DNA of 64,000 nt from an uncultured Steroidobacter sp. (GCA_937864115.1 CALMII010000012.1:1-64000); one strand, 5' to 3'; positions 24,902-33,935 are shown, counted from the first letter of the stretch. The notes: generated by a model from the sequence alone, not told the origin. Made by a program: numbers and translations.

Positions 24902-24960
24902 CTGTAGGTCAGGCTTCAGCCTGACTTCTTCAGAAGGCCGGCTGAAGCCGGCCCCACAGG
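24902..24960. repeat. REP pair between convergent genes
   Basis: GTCAGGCTTCAGCCTGAC and GGCCGGCTGAAGCCGGCC, each a near-perfect palindrome, spaced by about 12 bases and bracketed by CTGTAGG and CCCACAGG. The whole unit can also fold end to end. Same design at 38931, 40264, 45855, 50602 and 50952. It sits between the LysE stop and the MacB-like stop, where a bidirectional terminator would be expected. Confidence 0.9.
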
Positions 24961-24979
24961 GAAGGAGACAGGCAGACGA

Positions 24980-26260
24980 TCACTCGTACCGCAACGCATC
25001 GATCGGCGCGAGATTCGCCGCCTTGCTCGCCGGCAGGATGCCGAAGATCACGCCGATCAATCCCGAGAACGCGCACGCGCCGAGCACCGCCCACCAGGGA
25101 ACTGACGGTGACGGAAAATCCGGAATCGACTGCGCGATGCCGTAGCTGAGTCCGAAGCCCAGCACGATGCCGATGAGGCCGCCGATCACCGCCAGCACCA
25201 TCGCCTCGATCAGGAACTGCATCAGCACGTACTGGCGGCGCGCGCCGAGCGCCTTGGCGATGCCGATCTCGCGCGTCCGCTCCGTCACCGACACCAGCAT
25301 GATGTTCATGATGCCGACGCCGCCGACCAGCAGCGAAATGCTGACGATGCCGGCGACCACCAGCGTGATGGTGGTGGAGATCTGCTTGAAGGTCTTCGCG
25401 ATCATGTCGGAGGCTTCGACCACGAAGTCGTCGGGCTGCTTGTCGCGGATCTGGTGCAGCTGACGCATCAGCATCGCCACCCGCAGCTTGGTGTTCTCCA
25501 TTTCCTCGAGATCGTTCACCGAGAACGTGATCCACAGGTCCGGCTGCATGACCACGCCGTTCACCACCAGCGCGGTCTGGAACGGCATCAGCAGGTAGTT
25601 GTCCTGGCTCATGCCGAACATCTCGCCGCGCGGTTCCAGCACGCCGACGACCTTGAACCATTCGCTGCCGATCTGCACGAACTCGCCGGCGGGGTTCTCC
25701 GGCAGCTTCAGATCCCTGCGCATTTTCTCGCCCAGCACGACCACGCGGCGGCGGCTGGCGTCGTCGCTGTCGGTGAGGAAGCGTCCGGAACGCGGAAAGA
25801 TCTTCTGCACATCCTGGTAGTTCGCCGTCGTGCCGAACATCTGGCCGGTCGCGGTGTTGGCGCCGTAGCGCACCTGCGAGTTCATGCCGCCGCCGGCGAA
25901 CACGATCGGCGTGATGTTGCTGATGCCGTCGATGCGATGGCGCAGTTCGTCGAGATCCTGCAGACGCAGGCGGTTGTGTTTGCCGCGCAGCTGGTCTTCG
26001 AACGGCGTGTACGAGCGCAGCGTGAGTGTGCTGCCGCCGAGGCCCTGCAGCTGGCTGGAAATGGATTCCGACAGGCCCTGCACCAGCGCGATGACGCAGA
26101 TGACGGAGGCAACGCCGATGACGATGCCGAGCATCGTGAGCGAACTGCGCAGGCCGTGCGCGCGGATGCTGGACAGTGCCGAGCGCACGCATTCCTGGAT
26201 CGCGTACCAGGACGACTGGAAGCGGCCGGCGTCCTTGTCTTCGTCGGCGATGGCGTTCAT
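24980..26260 (-). CDS. MacB/FtsX-type ABC transporter permease
   Basis: A 426-residue permease of the MacB/FtsX class, used for export of macrolides, peptides or other compounds with an HlyD-type adaptor. It has an N-terminal membrane segment (SSLTMLGIVIGVASVICVIA), a large periplasmic MacB-core domain (about 75-270), then three C-terminal segments including VGGVGIMNIMLVSVTERTRE, the signature of the family, and a closing ILPASKAANLAPIDALRYE. The start overlaps the ATPase stop (TGATG). It is the last gene of the Yip1-HlyD-ATPase-permease operon. Substrate unknown. Confidence 0.93.
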   Translation of the reverse strand: MNAIADEDKDAGRFQSSWYAIQECVRSALSSIRAHGLRSSLTMLGIVIGVASVICVIALVQGLSESISSQLQGLGGSTLTLRSYTPFEDQLRGKHNRLRLQDLDELRHRIDGISNITPIVFAGGGMNSQVRYGANTATGQMFGTTANYQDVQKIFPRSGRFLTDSDDASRRRVVVLGEKMRRDLKLPENPAGEFVQIGSEWFKVVGVLEPRGEMFGMSQDNYLLMPFQTALVVNGVVMQPDLWITFSVNDLEEMENTKLRVAMLMRQLHQIRDKQPDDFVVEASDMIAKTFKQISTTITLVVAGIVSISLLVGGVGIMNIMLVSVTERTREIGIAKALGARRQYVLMQFLIEAMVLAVIGGLIGIVLGFGLSYGIAQSIPDFPSPSVPWWAVLGACAFSGLIGVIFGILPASKAANLAPIDALRYE

Positions 26261-26982
26261 CAGGCGTGGACCGGCGTGTGCTGTTCCGTGAGATCGACCG
26301 GCCGCGGCGACTGCGTGAAGTCCTCCGCGATCCGGCCGTCGTGCAGCCGCACGACGCGGTGACAATGCGAAGCGATGCCCGGATCGTGCGTGACGATCAT
26401 GAGCGTAACGCCGTCGCGATGCAGGTCGGCGAGCAGCGCCATGATTTCCTTCGCCGTGCGGCTGTCGAGATTGCCGGTCGGTTCGTCGGCCAGCAGCAGT
26501 TCGGGACGGCCCACCAGCGCCCGCGCGATGGCGACGCGTTGCCGCTGGCCGCCGGAGAGTTCGTTGGGTTTGTGATGCGTACGTTCGGCGAGGCCGACGC
26601 GTGTCAACGCTTCGCGGGCGCGTTCGCGCCGCACGGCCGGCGAGACGCCGCGATAGATCAGGGGCTGCGCGACGTTGTCGAGCGCGCTGACCCGCGGCAT
26701 CAGGTAGAAATTCTGGAAGATGAAGCCGATCTTGCGATTGCGCACGCGCGCCAGCTGGTCTTCGTCGAGACCGGCAACTGCTTCGCCGTCGAGCGAATAG
26801 GTGCCGGCGGTCGGACTGTCGAGACAGCCGAGAATGTTCATGAGCGTCGACTTGCCGGAACCGGACGCGCCCGTCAGCGCGACGAATTCGTTGCGCTCGA
26901 CCGTCAGGTCGACATCCGTGAGCGCGGCGAACTCGGTTTCGCCGAGCCGGTAGGTCTTGCCGATGCCCTGCAGATGAATCAT
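26260..26982 (-). CDS. MacB/LolD-type ABC transporter ATP-binding protein
   Basis: A 240-residue ATPase of the LolD/MacB class. Walker A is GASGSGKST, the Q-loop FIFQNFYLMP, the signature LSGGQRQRVAIARAL, Walker B LLLADEPTGNLD and the switch His VTHD. It powers the MacB-like permease encoded next. The ATG at 26980-26982 overlaps the adaptor stop (ATGA), and the stop overlaps the permease start, so all three are translationally linked. Confidence 0.94.
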   Translation of the reverse strand: MIHLQGIGKTYRLGETEFAALTDVDLTVERNEFVALTGASGSGKSTLMNILGCLDSPTAGTYSLDGEAVAGLDEDQLARVRNRKIGFIFQNFYLMPRVSALDNVAQPLIYRGVSPAVRRERAREALTRVGLAERTHHKPNELSGGQRQRVAIARALVGRPELLLADEPTGNLDSRTAKEIMALLADLHRDGVTLMIVTHDPGIASHCHRVVRLHDGRIAEDFTQSPRPVDLTEQHTPVHA

Positions 26983-28184
26983 CGCTTGGTGGCCGCCTCG
27001 GCGGTGCCACCCTCGGCGGCGCTGACGGTCACGTGATCGCCGTCGCGCAGGAATCGCAGCGTCTTCGCCGGGCCCGTCACGAGGGCTTCCTGTTCCTTGA
27101 GGCCGCGCGATATCTCGATGTAGGTGTCGTCGGCCACGCCGGTCTCGACCTCGCGCTTCTTCGCCTTGCCGTCCACGATGACGAACACGCTCGCCTTCGC
27201 CTTGGCCTGTTTGTCGTCGGCCTCTTCGTAGCGCACCGCCTGCACCGGCACGGCAATGACTTTCTCGGCGTTCTCGCGGCGCGTCGAGATCTCGGCCCGG
27301 CAGCTCATGCCGGGATGAAACTGCATGTCCGCCATGGCCGTGAGCCGGATCTTCACCGCGTAGTTCTTGCTCTGGCCGACGTTCTGGCGCGGCGAGATCG
27401 CCACCTGTTCGACGCTGCCGGTCCAGGATTTGTCCGGGAAGGCGGCGGGCACGATCTTCGCGTCCTGGCCGACGCCGACGCGCGCGACGTCGGTTTCGTC
27501 GACGTTCACTTCGGCGTAGAGGCTGCCGGTGTCCGCCACGGTCATGAGATCGGAGCCGGCGATGCTCATCGCGCTCGGCACCGCGGTTTCGCCGGCCTTG
27601 ATGAAGATCGCCGTCACCTTGCCGGCGATCGGCGAACGGATCTCGGTCTTGGCCAGCTGTTCGCGCGCTTCCTTCATCTGCGCTTCGGTCTGGCGCAGCA
27701 TGGCGCGGCTGGTGTCCAGTTCCACCCGGGCGAGGTCGCGCTGCGTGGCGATCTCCTCGTAGGTGTTCTGGTCGATGAGGTTGCGCTCGCGCAGCTGCTC
27801 GTAGCGCTTCCATTTCGCTTCCTGCGTGCGCAGGTTCACCTGCTGGCGCTCGATGTTGAGTTCGGACTGTCCGCGCGCCGCGTCGAGCCGCGCGATCGTC
27901 GCGAGCGAGGAGGCCGGATCGAGCCGCAGCAGCAGCTGCCCGGCCTTCACCTGATCGCCCTCGCGCACCAGCACTTCGTCGACGCGGCCGATCACTTCCG
28001 AGACCAGCTTGCGTTCGCTCTCGTAGACCAGCGTGCCCGACGCCAGGATCGACGGCGCCAGCACGTGCGTCGTCACGTTCTCGGATTCGACCGTCTTGGT
28101 GTCATCGCTGCGCCACTGTTTCATCGCGACCGGAACGGCGATGAGTGCAGCGATGACGGCAAAGGGAAGCCACTTCTTGCGCAT
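26979..28184 (-). CDS. HlyD/MacA-type periplasmic adaptor
   Basis: A 401-residue membrane-fusion (adaptor) protein that bridges the inner-membrane ABC pair to an outer-membrane channel. One N-terminal membrane anchor (WLPFAVIAALIAVPVAM), lipoyl half-motifs (EVIGRVDEVLVREGDQVKAG and RSPIAGKVTAIFIKAGE), a helical hairpin between them (about 100-180) and beta-barrel and membrane-proximal domains after. The start is 15 bases downstream of the Yip1 gene stop. No TolC-like gene lies in the window, so the outer-membrane partner must be elsewhere. Confidence 0.92.
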   Translation of the reverse strand: MRKKWLPFAVIAALIAVPVAMKQWRSDDTKTVESENVTTHVLAPSILASGTLVYESERKLVSEVIGRVDEVLVREGDQVKAGQLLLRLDPASSLATIARLDAARGQSELNIERQQVNLRTQEAKWKRYEQLRERNLIDQNTYEEIATQRDLARVELDTSRAMLRQTEAQMKEAREQLAKTEIRSPIAGKVTAIFIKAGETAVPSAMSIAGSDLMTVADTGSLYAEVNVDETDVARVGVGQDAKIVPAAFPDKSWTGSVEQVAISPRQNVGQSKNYAVKIRLTAMADMQFHPGMSCRAEISTRRENAEKVIAVPVQAVRYEEADDKQAKAKASVFVIVDGKAKKREVETGVADDTYIEISRGLKEQEALVTGPAKTLRFLRDGDHVTVSAAEGGTAEAATKR

Positions 28185-28199
28185 CGTCTGGTCGCTTCC

Positions 28200-28886
28200 T
28201 TACTTGAATGCCCACAGGGCCCAGCCGCCGTACAGCAGCACGATGGGCGTGAGCGCGAAGAGGCTCGAGAACAGCCATGAACGGCCGGTCCACGTGCGCA
28301 CGCCGACGACCGTCAGCCACCAGACCCAGGGATGCAGCAGCGTGAGACTCGACAGCAGAACGTAGCCCTTGCCGCCGGCTGGTATGTGGAAGAGCAGTTC
28401 ATTGAGCGACAGCAGGTTCAGTTCTTCGTTGCTGATCTGATTGCTGCCCGAAGTCAGCAGGAACACGGCCATCGAGAGCGTGCCGATCACGTGCGGCAGC
28501 GCAGTCCAGCAGCTCAGCGAAAGCCATTGCAGGAAGGTGTGCCGCACGTTCGTGACATTGCCCGCCAGCAGGTAGTACAGCGTTTCGACGACGCGCGCGA
28601 CGACCAGGACCACCACGACGCTGATGAGCGAGGACCACATGATGATGCCGGGCGACATCATTTTCATGGCCGCCTCGCGCTGCTGTTCATTCATCCGCGG
28701 ATTGGCGGACAGCATCCGGTCCACGAGCCAGTCGAAATCCACGATGCGGTAGTACCAGAACATGACGGCGACCGTGCTCAGGACGATCACCAGCAGCGGA
28801 AAGAGAAAGCGTGGCTTTTCCTTGAGATTCTCGAAAGCCTTGGCCGGCGCCGTGACGAGTGCGCCCGCCAGTTCCATGTTGTTCAT
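28200..28886 (-). CDS. Yip1-domain membrane protein
   Basis: A 228-residue membrane protein of the Yip1 family with about five hydrophobic segments (LLVIVLSTVAVMFWYY, SLISVVVVLVVARVVE, ALPHVIGTLSMAVFLLTSG, YVLLSSLTLLHPWVWWLTVVG, LFSSLFALTPIVLLYGGWAL). Bacterial Yip1 proteins are of unknown function. The ribosome site is AGAGGGGGATC. It heads the export operon with the adaptor 15 bases downstream, so it may help assemble or regulate that exporter; this is inferred from position only. Confidence 0.85.
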   Translation of the reverse strand: MNNMELAGALVTAPAKAFENLKEKPRFLFPLLVIVLSTVAVMFWYYRIVDFDWLVDRMLSANPRMNEQQREAAMKMMSPGIIMWSSLISVVVVLVVARVVETLYYLLAGNVTNVRHTFLQWLSLSCWTALPHVIGTLSMAVFLLTSGSNQISNEELNLLSLNELLFHIPAGGKGYVLLSSLTLLHPWVWWLTVVGVRTWTGRSWLFSSLFALTPIVLLYGGWALWAFK

Positions 28887-29003
28887 GTGCGATCCCCCTC
28901 TTGTTGTGTCGTGCAGCCTAGCATTGCGGTCACCGGACCGGCGGCGGATTCACCGGCGCCAGGCCGCGATTGGCCGTTCCGTATCGGTCGTTGATGTCTG
29001 TGG

Positions 29004-30641
29004 TCAGGTGTGGCGGATGCGTCCCAGCGACCAGGGCGTCAGCACGCTGATGGCGAACAGCAGCAGCGCCGGCAACAGCATCCCCACAGCGTCGGTCGGA
29101 CGAAACATCTGTGCTGCGGCTGCGCAGGCGACCGACACGAGGATCGCACCGCACGCGGCGCGCAGCGTCAGCAGCCGTTCCGCGAACGAGCGCCAGGTGA
29201 GATAGATCGTTCCCGTCACGAGCGCTGCCACGGCGATCCGGGGTGTCGCCCAGAGAATCGCGTTCAGCAGGAGCCATGTGATTCCGTTGGGCCCGACCGA
29301 CAAGAGCAGGACCAGCACCAGGCCGTAGAGCAGCAGCAGCGCCGCCGCGACGAGCACGCGACGCGGATACCGTGCCCGGAGCGCGGCGAACGTCGCGAGG
29401 GAGGCGACCATGGCGGCGACGGCGAAGAGCGCGACGGATATCTGTGCGGCGAATGCCTGTCCCGTCAGGCCCCCGAAGAGTTCTCCGATCCTGCCCCGCA
29501 TCCGCAGCAGGCCGGGGACGGTGTCCTTGCCCTCCGCCACCACCCAGGTTCCCCATGCACTCAAGAGCGAACTGGACGCCCACACACTTATTCCGACCAT
29601 GGCCAGCGCGACCAGCACGCAGCCGGACCTCACGAATACCTTGAGGCGGGCCAGCTGCGCAGTGCCGTACGGCTGGGTCGCCTCGAACGTGCTGGCGTAC
29701 GTTCGTCCCTGCCGCCGGCGAATGCCGAAGGCATTGCCCCCGAGACACAGCAGCATGGCGGGCGCGAAAAACATCACGCCGGAAACGGCCGCATTGCGCA
29801 TGGGTACGATGGGGATGCTGATCGCGAACAGCAGGAACACCACGATCGCGATCGCCAGGCCGATCGTCAGCACAGGCAGCCCGCTGGACTTCAGTTCGAA
29901 CCACACCTGCGCCTTCGTCGCTGACGAGGTGGGACAGGGGAACCGGAACAGGGAGATCAGCCAGTCCGGGTAGCCGGTCGATCCGGCCGCCCGCGGCGCG
30001 GTCGCGACGCCATCGCCGCGACGCTGCCGAGCCACGCCGACGATGGCGAGGCCGACCGACACGACACCGAGCAGGACCATCAGCACGCTCTCGATGGTCG
30101 AGAACTCGATCAGCGGCGGCGATGCCATACGACCATTGAGCAGCAGGAACAATGACAAACCGATGATCGCCTGTGTGGTCCACTGCACGGCTCTGCTTTG
30201 CGTCGACCACTGACAGCAGGTATAGGCAAGGCGGGAAGCCACGATCCACAGCGCCGCAGAGAACAAGGGGAGTGGCTGATCGAAGACGGCCCCCACGACA
30301 AGGGCGGATACGACGTACAACGCCGCACCGGAAATCGCGTCATACGCCAGGGCAACGCCGACGAACGTGGCCGTCGGAACCGGACGCGTGTACAGCAGAT
30401 AGAGCGGAAAGCCGGGCTTGTACCCGTCCAGGAAGCGGCCGCCATTGAGCTTCGAAATCGACAGCCAGAACATCCAGTGCACCGCGAGAAGGATCCAGAG
30501 CGCAATGCCCGCGCCGTTGTCAGACAGCACCAGTGCGGCTGACGCCCCGACAATCCCCAGGCCCAGCCGCTGGGCGGCCTCGACGCGCGTCAGCCGCCAG
30601 TTCTCCCACAGCATTGCAACGACGGGCGAATGCCTGTTCAT
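29004..30641 (-). CDS. ABC transporter permease-like membrane protein
   Basis: A 545-residue polytopic membrane protein with about twelve hydrophobic segments, consistent with the permease of the ABC-2-like export system encoded just upstream. It opens with a cytoplasmic stretch (MLWENWRLTRVEAAQRLGLG) and ends near TPWSLGRIRHT. I recognise no specific named family. The start overlaps the ATPase stop (ATGA), the usual arrangement for an ABC pair, and a YtrA-type regulator precedes both. YtrA-linked ABC exporters commonly respond to envelope stress or antibiotics; here that is inference. Confidence 0.8.
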   Translation of the reverse strand: MNRHSPVVAMLWENWRLTRVEAAQRLGLGIVGASAALVLSDNGAGIALWILLAVHWMFWLSISKLNGGRFLDGYKPGFPLYLLYTRPVPTATFVGVALAYDAISGAALYVVSALVVGAVFDQPLPLFSAALWIVASRLAYTCCQWSTQSRAVQWTTQAIIGLSLFLLLNGRMASPPLIEFSTIESVLMVLLGVVSVGLAIVGVARQRRGDGVATAPRAAGSTGYPDWLISLFRFPCPTSSATKAQVWFELKSSGLPVLTIGLAIAIVVFLLFAISIPIVPMRNAAVSGVMFFAPAMLLCLGGNAFGIRRRQGRTYASTFEATQPYGTAQLARLKVFVRSGCVLVALAMVGISVWASSSLLSAWGTWVVAEGKDTVPGLLRMRGRIGELFGGLTGQAFAAQISVALFAVAAMVASLATFAALRARYPRRVLVAAALLLLYGLVLVLLLSVGPNGITWLLLNAILWATPRIAVAALVTGTIYLTWRSFAERLLTLRAACGAILVSVACAAAAQMFRPTDAVGMLLPALLLFAISVLTPWSLGRIRHT

Positions 30642-31543
30642 GCCGCCTCCACCTGCGGGCGGCTGCGGCCGGCGCGCGCCAGGAAAATCTCTTCGAGCGT
30701 GGCATCGCGCGATTCGACGATCTCGCCGCCGCGCGCCAGCACCGAGTGACGGAACCGTTCGATCGATCCGTTGTGCACGACGCTCCAGGTGCGGCCGCTG
30801 CCTTCCATCACCAGCGCGGTATCGAGCGCGGGCGGTCGGTCGAAGTGCTCGACGAAGCGCACGCGGCTGCGTCGATAGGCGCCGCGCACGTCGTCGAGTA
30901 CGCCGCTCAGCGTCACGCGGCCCTGGTGCATCAGGGTCACGTGGTCCGACATCCGTTCCACTTCGTCGAGCAGGTGCGAGGAGAAGATCACCGTGCGGCC
31001 GTCATCGGCCACGGCGCGAACGATGGCGTCGAGGATGTCGCGACGGACCACCGCGTCGAGGCCGGAGGAAGGCTCGTCCAGGATCAGCAGCTCGGGACGA
31101 TGGGCCACCGCCGCGATCAGCCCGGCCTGGGCGCGCATGCCCTTCGAAAGCTCCTTGATCTTCCTGGACGGATCGAGCGCGAACGTCTCGAGCAGTTCGC
31201 GCGCATACGACGCATCCCAGGTGGGATGAAAGGCCTGCGTGTAGCGCATCAGCTCGTCGATGCGCATCCACTCCGGCAGCTCGCGTTCCTCGGACAGATA
31301 GCCGACGCGACCGAGCACGCCGACCGGATCGCGAACCGGGTCGAGACCGAAGACGCGCACCGAGCCGATCGTTGCACGCAGCAGGCCGAGCAGGTGTTTG
31401 AGGAGCGTGGTCTTGCCCGCGCCGTTGGAGCCCACCAGCCCATGGACCTGGCCCGCGGTGGCGCGGAACGACACGCCGTCGAGGGCGGTCTTGTCCCCGA
31501 ACGATCGCGAAAGGTCGTGGACGTCGACGACTGACTGACTCAT
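30638..31543 (-). CDS. ABC transporter ATP-binding protein (YtrB-like)
   Basis: A 301-residue ABC ATPase with Walker A GSNGAGKTTL, Q-loop YLSEERELPEW, signature LSKGMRAQAGLIAAVAH, Walker B LLILDEPSSGLD and switch His FSSH. The C-terminal ~80 residues form an extra domain seen in CcmA/YtrB-type ATPases of ABC-2 exporters. The ATG is two bases after the regulator stop, and its stop overlaps the permease start, so regulator, ATPase and permease form one transcript. Confidence 0.92.
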   Translation of the reverse strand: MSQSVVDVHDLSRSFGDKTALDGVSFRATAGQVHGLVGSNGAGKTTLLKHLLGLLRATIGSVRVFGLDPVRDPVGVLGRVGYLSEERELPEWMRIDELMRYTQAFHPTWDASYARELLETFALDPSRKIKELSKGMRAQAGLIAAVAHRPELLILDEPSSGLDAVVRRDILDAIVRAVADDGRTVIFSSHLLDEVERMSDHVTLMHQGRVTLSGVLDDVRGAYRRSRVRFVEHFDRPPALDTALVMEGSGRTWSVVHNGSIERFRHSVLARGGEIVESRDATLEEIFLARAGRSRPQVEAA

Positions 31544-31545
31544 GG

Positions 31546-31968
31546 CTATCGCTCCCTTTCTCTTTTGACTGCTGTCGGCTCGGCGCTGGTCTCGTCCATC
31601 GCCGCCCTGCGTTCCCGCACCATGCGGAGAATGTCGCTGGTGGTGAAGTTCAGCTGGTGCGCCTCGGCCAGCAGCGCGTCGATGCGTTGCTCGATCAACC
31701 GTCGCCGTTCGCGCAGCGCCAGTTGCGGACGGCCCTCCGAGACGAACGTGCCCGCGCCGCGGCGCTTGTGGACGACACCTGCGATTTCCAGCTCGTGATA
31801 CGCCTTCACGATGGTGTTCGGCGTCACCTTGAGCTGCAGCGCCAGCGTGCGGATGGGCGGCAGTTCTTCGCCCGGCTGCAGCAGCCCGGAGGCCACCAGG
31901 TATTTCACCTGGTTGACGATCTGGCGATAGATCGAGACGCCGTCGGTCAGGTTGATGGTGATGTCCAC
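31546..31968 (-). CDS. GntR-family regulator, YtrA subfamily
   Basis: A 140-residue repressor with an N-terminal winged helix (VSIYRQIVNQVKYLVASG, then LPPIRTLALQLKVTPNTIVKAY and a wing HKRRGAGTFVSEG) and the short C-terminal helical tail of the YtrA subfamily rather than a ligand-binding domain. YtrA regulators usually repress their own operon of ABC transporter genes. The GTG at 31966-31968 is taken as start: further upstream the frame would run through the palindromic operator at 31987-32010. No strong ribosome site is visible, so a short-leader or leaderless mRNA is possible. It is followed two bases later by its ABC ATPase. Confidence 0.9.
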   Translation of the reverse strand: MDITINLTDGVSIYRQIVNQVKYLVASGLLQPGEELPPIRTLALQLKVTPNTIVKAYHELEIAGVVHKRRGAGTFVSEGRPQLALRERRRLIEQRIDALLAEAHQLNFTTSDILRMVRERRAAMDETSAEPTAVKRERER

Positions 31969-31986
31969 GGGAAGCGGTCGCGGCTC

Positions 31987-32010
31987 ATTGTATGGGTATA
32001 CTGATACAAT
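31987..32010. promoter_or_regulatory. Palindromic operator of the YtrA-type regulator
   Basis: A 24-bp palindrome: arms ATTGTAT and ATACAAT separated by ten bases containing GTATAC, itself a palindrome. It is 18 bases upstream of the GTG start of the GntR gene, in promoter position and AT-rich against a GC-rich background. Auto-repression by the GntR protein is the usual arrangement for this subfamily and is the likely role. Confidence 0.8.
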
Positions 32011-32082
32011 TTTCGACGAGCCGTCAAGCCGCTCCGGCGCTGCGCCGCGCGTTGACTCGACCACAAAGGGAACTGCGCAGCC

Positions 32083-33165
32083 TTACGGCAGCGGCGCCGT
32101 CGACTGACGGACCACCAGCGTCGGTGCGATGCTGCGGCTGTCGGCCGGTTCGCCGCGAATGATCGCCAGCAGGCTGTCGACCAGCAGCGTCGCGGCGACT
32201 TTCGTGTCCTGGTGTACGGTCGTCAGCGAGGGATTGGCGAAGCGCGCGGTGGGGATGTCGTCGAATCCGGCGACCGCGACATCCTCGGGAATCTTGAGGC
32301 CCCGCTCCTGCAGCGCACGCATCGCGCCGATGGCGATCAGGTCGCTCGCGCAGAAGATTCCGTCGAACGACTGTCTGCGATCGAGCAGCGCACAGACCGC
32401 GTCATAGCCCGACTGCTCGGTGGTGAACGCATCGGCCTGCAGGTCGTCCTGCGCTTCGATGCCATGATCCTGCAATGCCTGGCGATAGCCGCGGTAGCGT
32501 TCGAAGAATTCGGGATAGTGATCCGAGGCGTGGCCGAGAAAGGCGATGCGACGACGGCCGCAGTCGAGCAGATGCTGCGTCACGTCCCGGCCGCCGGCGA
32601 AATTGTCGCAACCGATGGAAATGCCCGGCTGTCCCGGCAGCACCGCGCCCCAGCGCACGAAGTGCGTGCCGCGTTCGACGAGTTGTTCGAGTCGCGCCAG
32701 GTATTCGAGATAGTCGCCGTAGCCGAGCAGGATGATGCCGTCGGCCTTGTTGCTGTCCTGGTAGTCCGTGTGCCAGTTGTTGGAAAGCTGCTGGAAGGAG
32801 ATCAGCAGGTCATAGCCCTTCAGCGCACAGGCGCGCGTGAGCGAACCCAGCATCGACAGGAAGAACGGATTGATCAGCGAATCGTCGAGCGTGGGATCCT
32901 CGAAGAACAGCAGCGCCAGCGTGCCGCAGTGCTGCGAGCGCAGGTTCGAGGCGTTCTTGTCGACCTTGTAGTTGAGTTCCCGCGCGATCTGCAGGATGCG
33001 CTGGCGGGTTTCCTCGTTGACCGTCGGGCTGCCTCGCAACGCACGGGATACCGTGGGCTGCGAAACGCCCGCCAGGTATGCAATGTCGTGCGATGTTGCC
33101 TTGCCCTTCACCCGATCCCCCTTGAGCGCGGCCGGCTTCGCAGGAGCCGTTCGGCGCGGCGCCAT
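32083..33165 (-). CDS. LacI-family transcriptional regulator
   Basis: A 360-residue LacI/GalR-type regulator. The DNA-binding domain is ATSHDIAYLAGVSQPTVS-RALRGSPTVNEETRQRI (about 22-55 of the protein), followed by a periplasmic-binding-protein-like sugar domain with NPFFLSMLGSLTRA, DGIILLG, CDNFAGGRDVTQHLLDCG, AIGAMRALQERG and AVAGFDDIPTA. The ATG at 33165 is chosen; the frame upstream lies in the region shared with the divergent acetyltransferase. No sugar-utilisation gene is adjacent, so its regulon could be elsewhere; the glucan locus at 1-14 kb is a candidate only by family. Confidence 0.9.
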   Translation of the reverse strand: MAPRRTAPAKPAALKGDRVKGKATSHDIAYLAGVSQPTVSRALRGSPTVNEETRQRILQIARELNYKVDKNASNLRSQHCGTLALLFFEDPTLDDSLINPFFLSMLGSLTRACALKGYDLLISFQQLSNNWHTDYQDSNKADGIILLGYGDYLEYLARLEQLVERGTHFVRWGAVLPGQPGISIGCDNFAGGRDVTQHLLDCGRRRIAFLGHASDHYPEFFERYRGYRQALQDHGIEAQDDLQADAFTTEQSGYDAVCALLDRRQSFDGIFCASDLIAIGAMRALQERGLKIPEDVAVAGFDDIPTARFANPSLTTVHQDTKVAATLLVDSLLAIIRGEPADSRSIAPTLVVRQSTAPLP

Positions 33166-33251
33166 CGTACCGCAGCGCCGCGCATGACGTGCTGACTCGT
33201 ACCATAAGCCCTCACTCGACGCGGCCGGAAAAGGACTAGGCTTCCGGCGAG

Positions 33252-33929
33252 ATGAGTGCGCATCGGCTCGACAATCCGCTGTGGCAGTCGCTGACGTCGC
33301 GGCATGCCCGTCTGGCAATCGTCAACGGCCAGGCCGCCCGCTATCCGGCGGACGTGGCGCCGTTCGCGGCGGTGGCGAATGCTGGCGCAGACGCCGGTCG
33401 GTGCCTCGGGGACATCGTCGAGCCCGGCGAATCGGTGTTCCTGGTGGGCGTTGCGCCGCCGCTCGATTCGGGCTGGCAGGTGCAGCTGCAGAGCTCGATT
33501 GCGCAGATGGTCTGCCACGACCGGATCGAGCCGAAGCCGGGCCCGCAACTGCGGGTGCTGACCGACGCTGACCGCAACGACATGCTCGACCTGACCGCCC
33601 GCGTATTTCCCGGTTACTTCCGGCTTCGCACCAACGAGATGGGCCGGTACTTCGGCATCTATGCCGGCACGACGCTGGCCGCCATGGCGGGCGAACGCAT
33701 GTGCCTGGACGGCCATGTCGAGATCAGTGCGGTGTGCACGCATCCGGATTTCACGAGCCGCGGCTTCGCGGCGCGACTGGTTGCCGAACTCTGCAACGAC
33801 ATCCTGTCGCAGCGCCTCACGCCTTTCCTGCACGTGAGCCGGGAAAACGCGCGGGCCCGCGCGCTGTACGCGAAGCTCGGCTTCGTCGATCGCGCCAGCG
33901 TCGGGTTGTGGTCGGTGCGCAGGGAGTAA
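33252..33929 (+). CDS. GNAT-family N-acetyltransferase
   Basis: A 225-residue protein whose C-terminal half (about 95-225) is a GNAT acetyltransferase domain: CTHPDFTSRGFAARLVAELC is the acetyl-CoA pyrophosphate loop (motif A), with NARARALYAKLGFVDR as motif B. The N-terminal ~90 residues are a separate variable region (RLDNPLWQSLTSRHARLAI) seen in some two-part acetyltransferases. Divergent from the LacI gene. Acceptor unknown. Confidence 0.88.
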   Translation: MSAHRLDNPLWQSLTSRHARLAIVNGQAARYPADVAPFAAVANAGADAGRCLGDIVEPGESVFLVGVAPPLDSGWQVQLQSSIAQMVCHDRIEPKPGPQLRVLTDADRNDMLDLTARVFPGYFRLRTNEMGRYFGIYAGTTLAAMAGERMCLDGHVEISAVCTHPDFTSRGFAARLVAELCNDILSQRLTPFLHVSRENARARALYAKLGFVDRASVGLWSVRRE

Positions 33930-33935
33930 AGCGAA

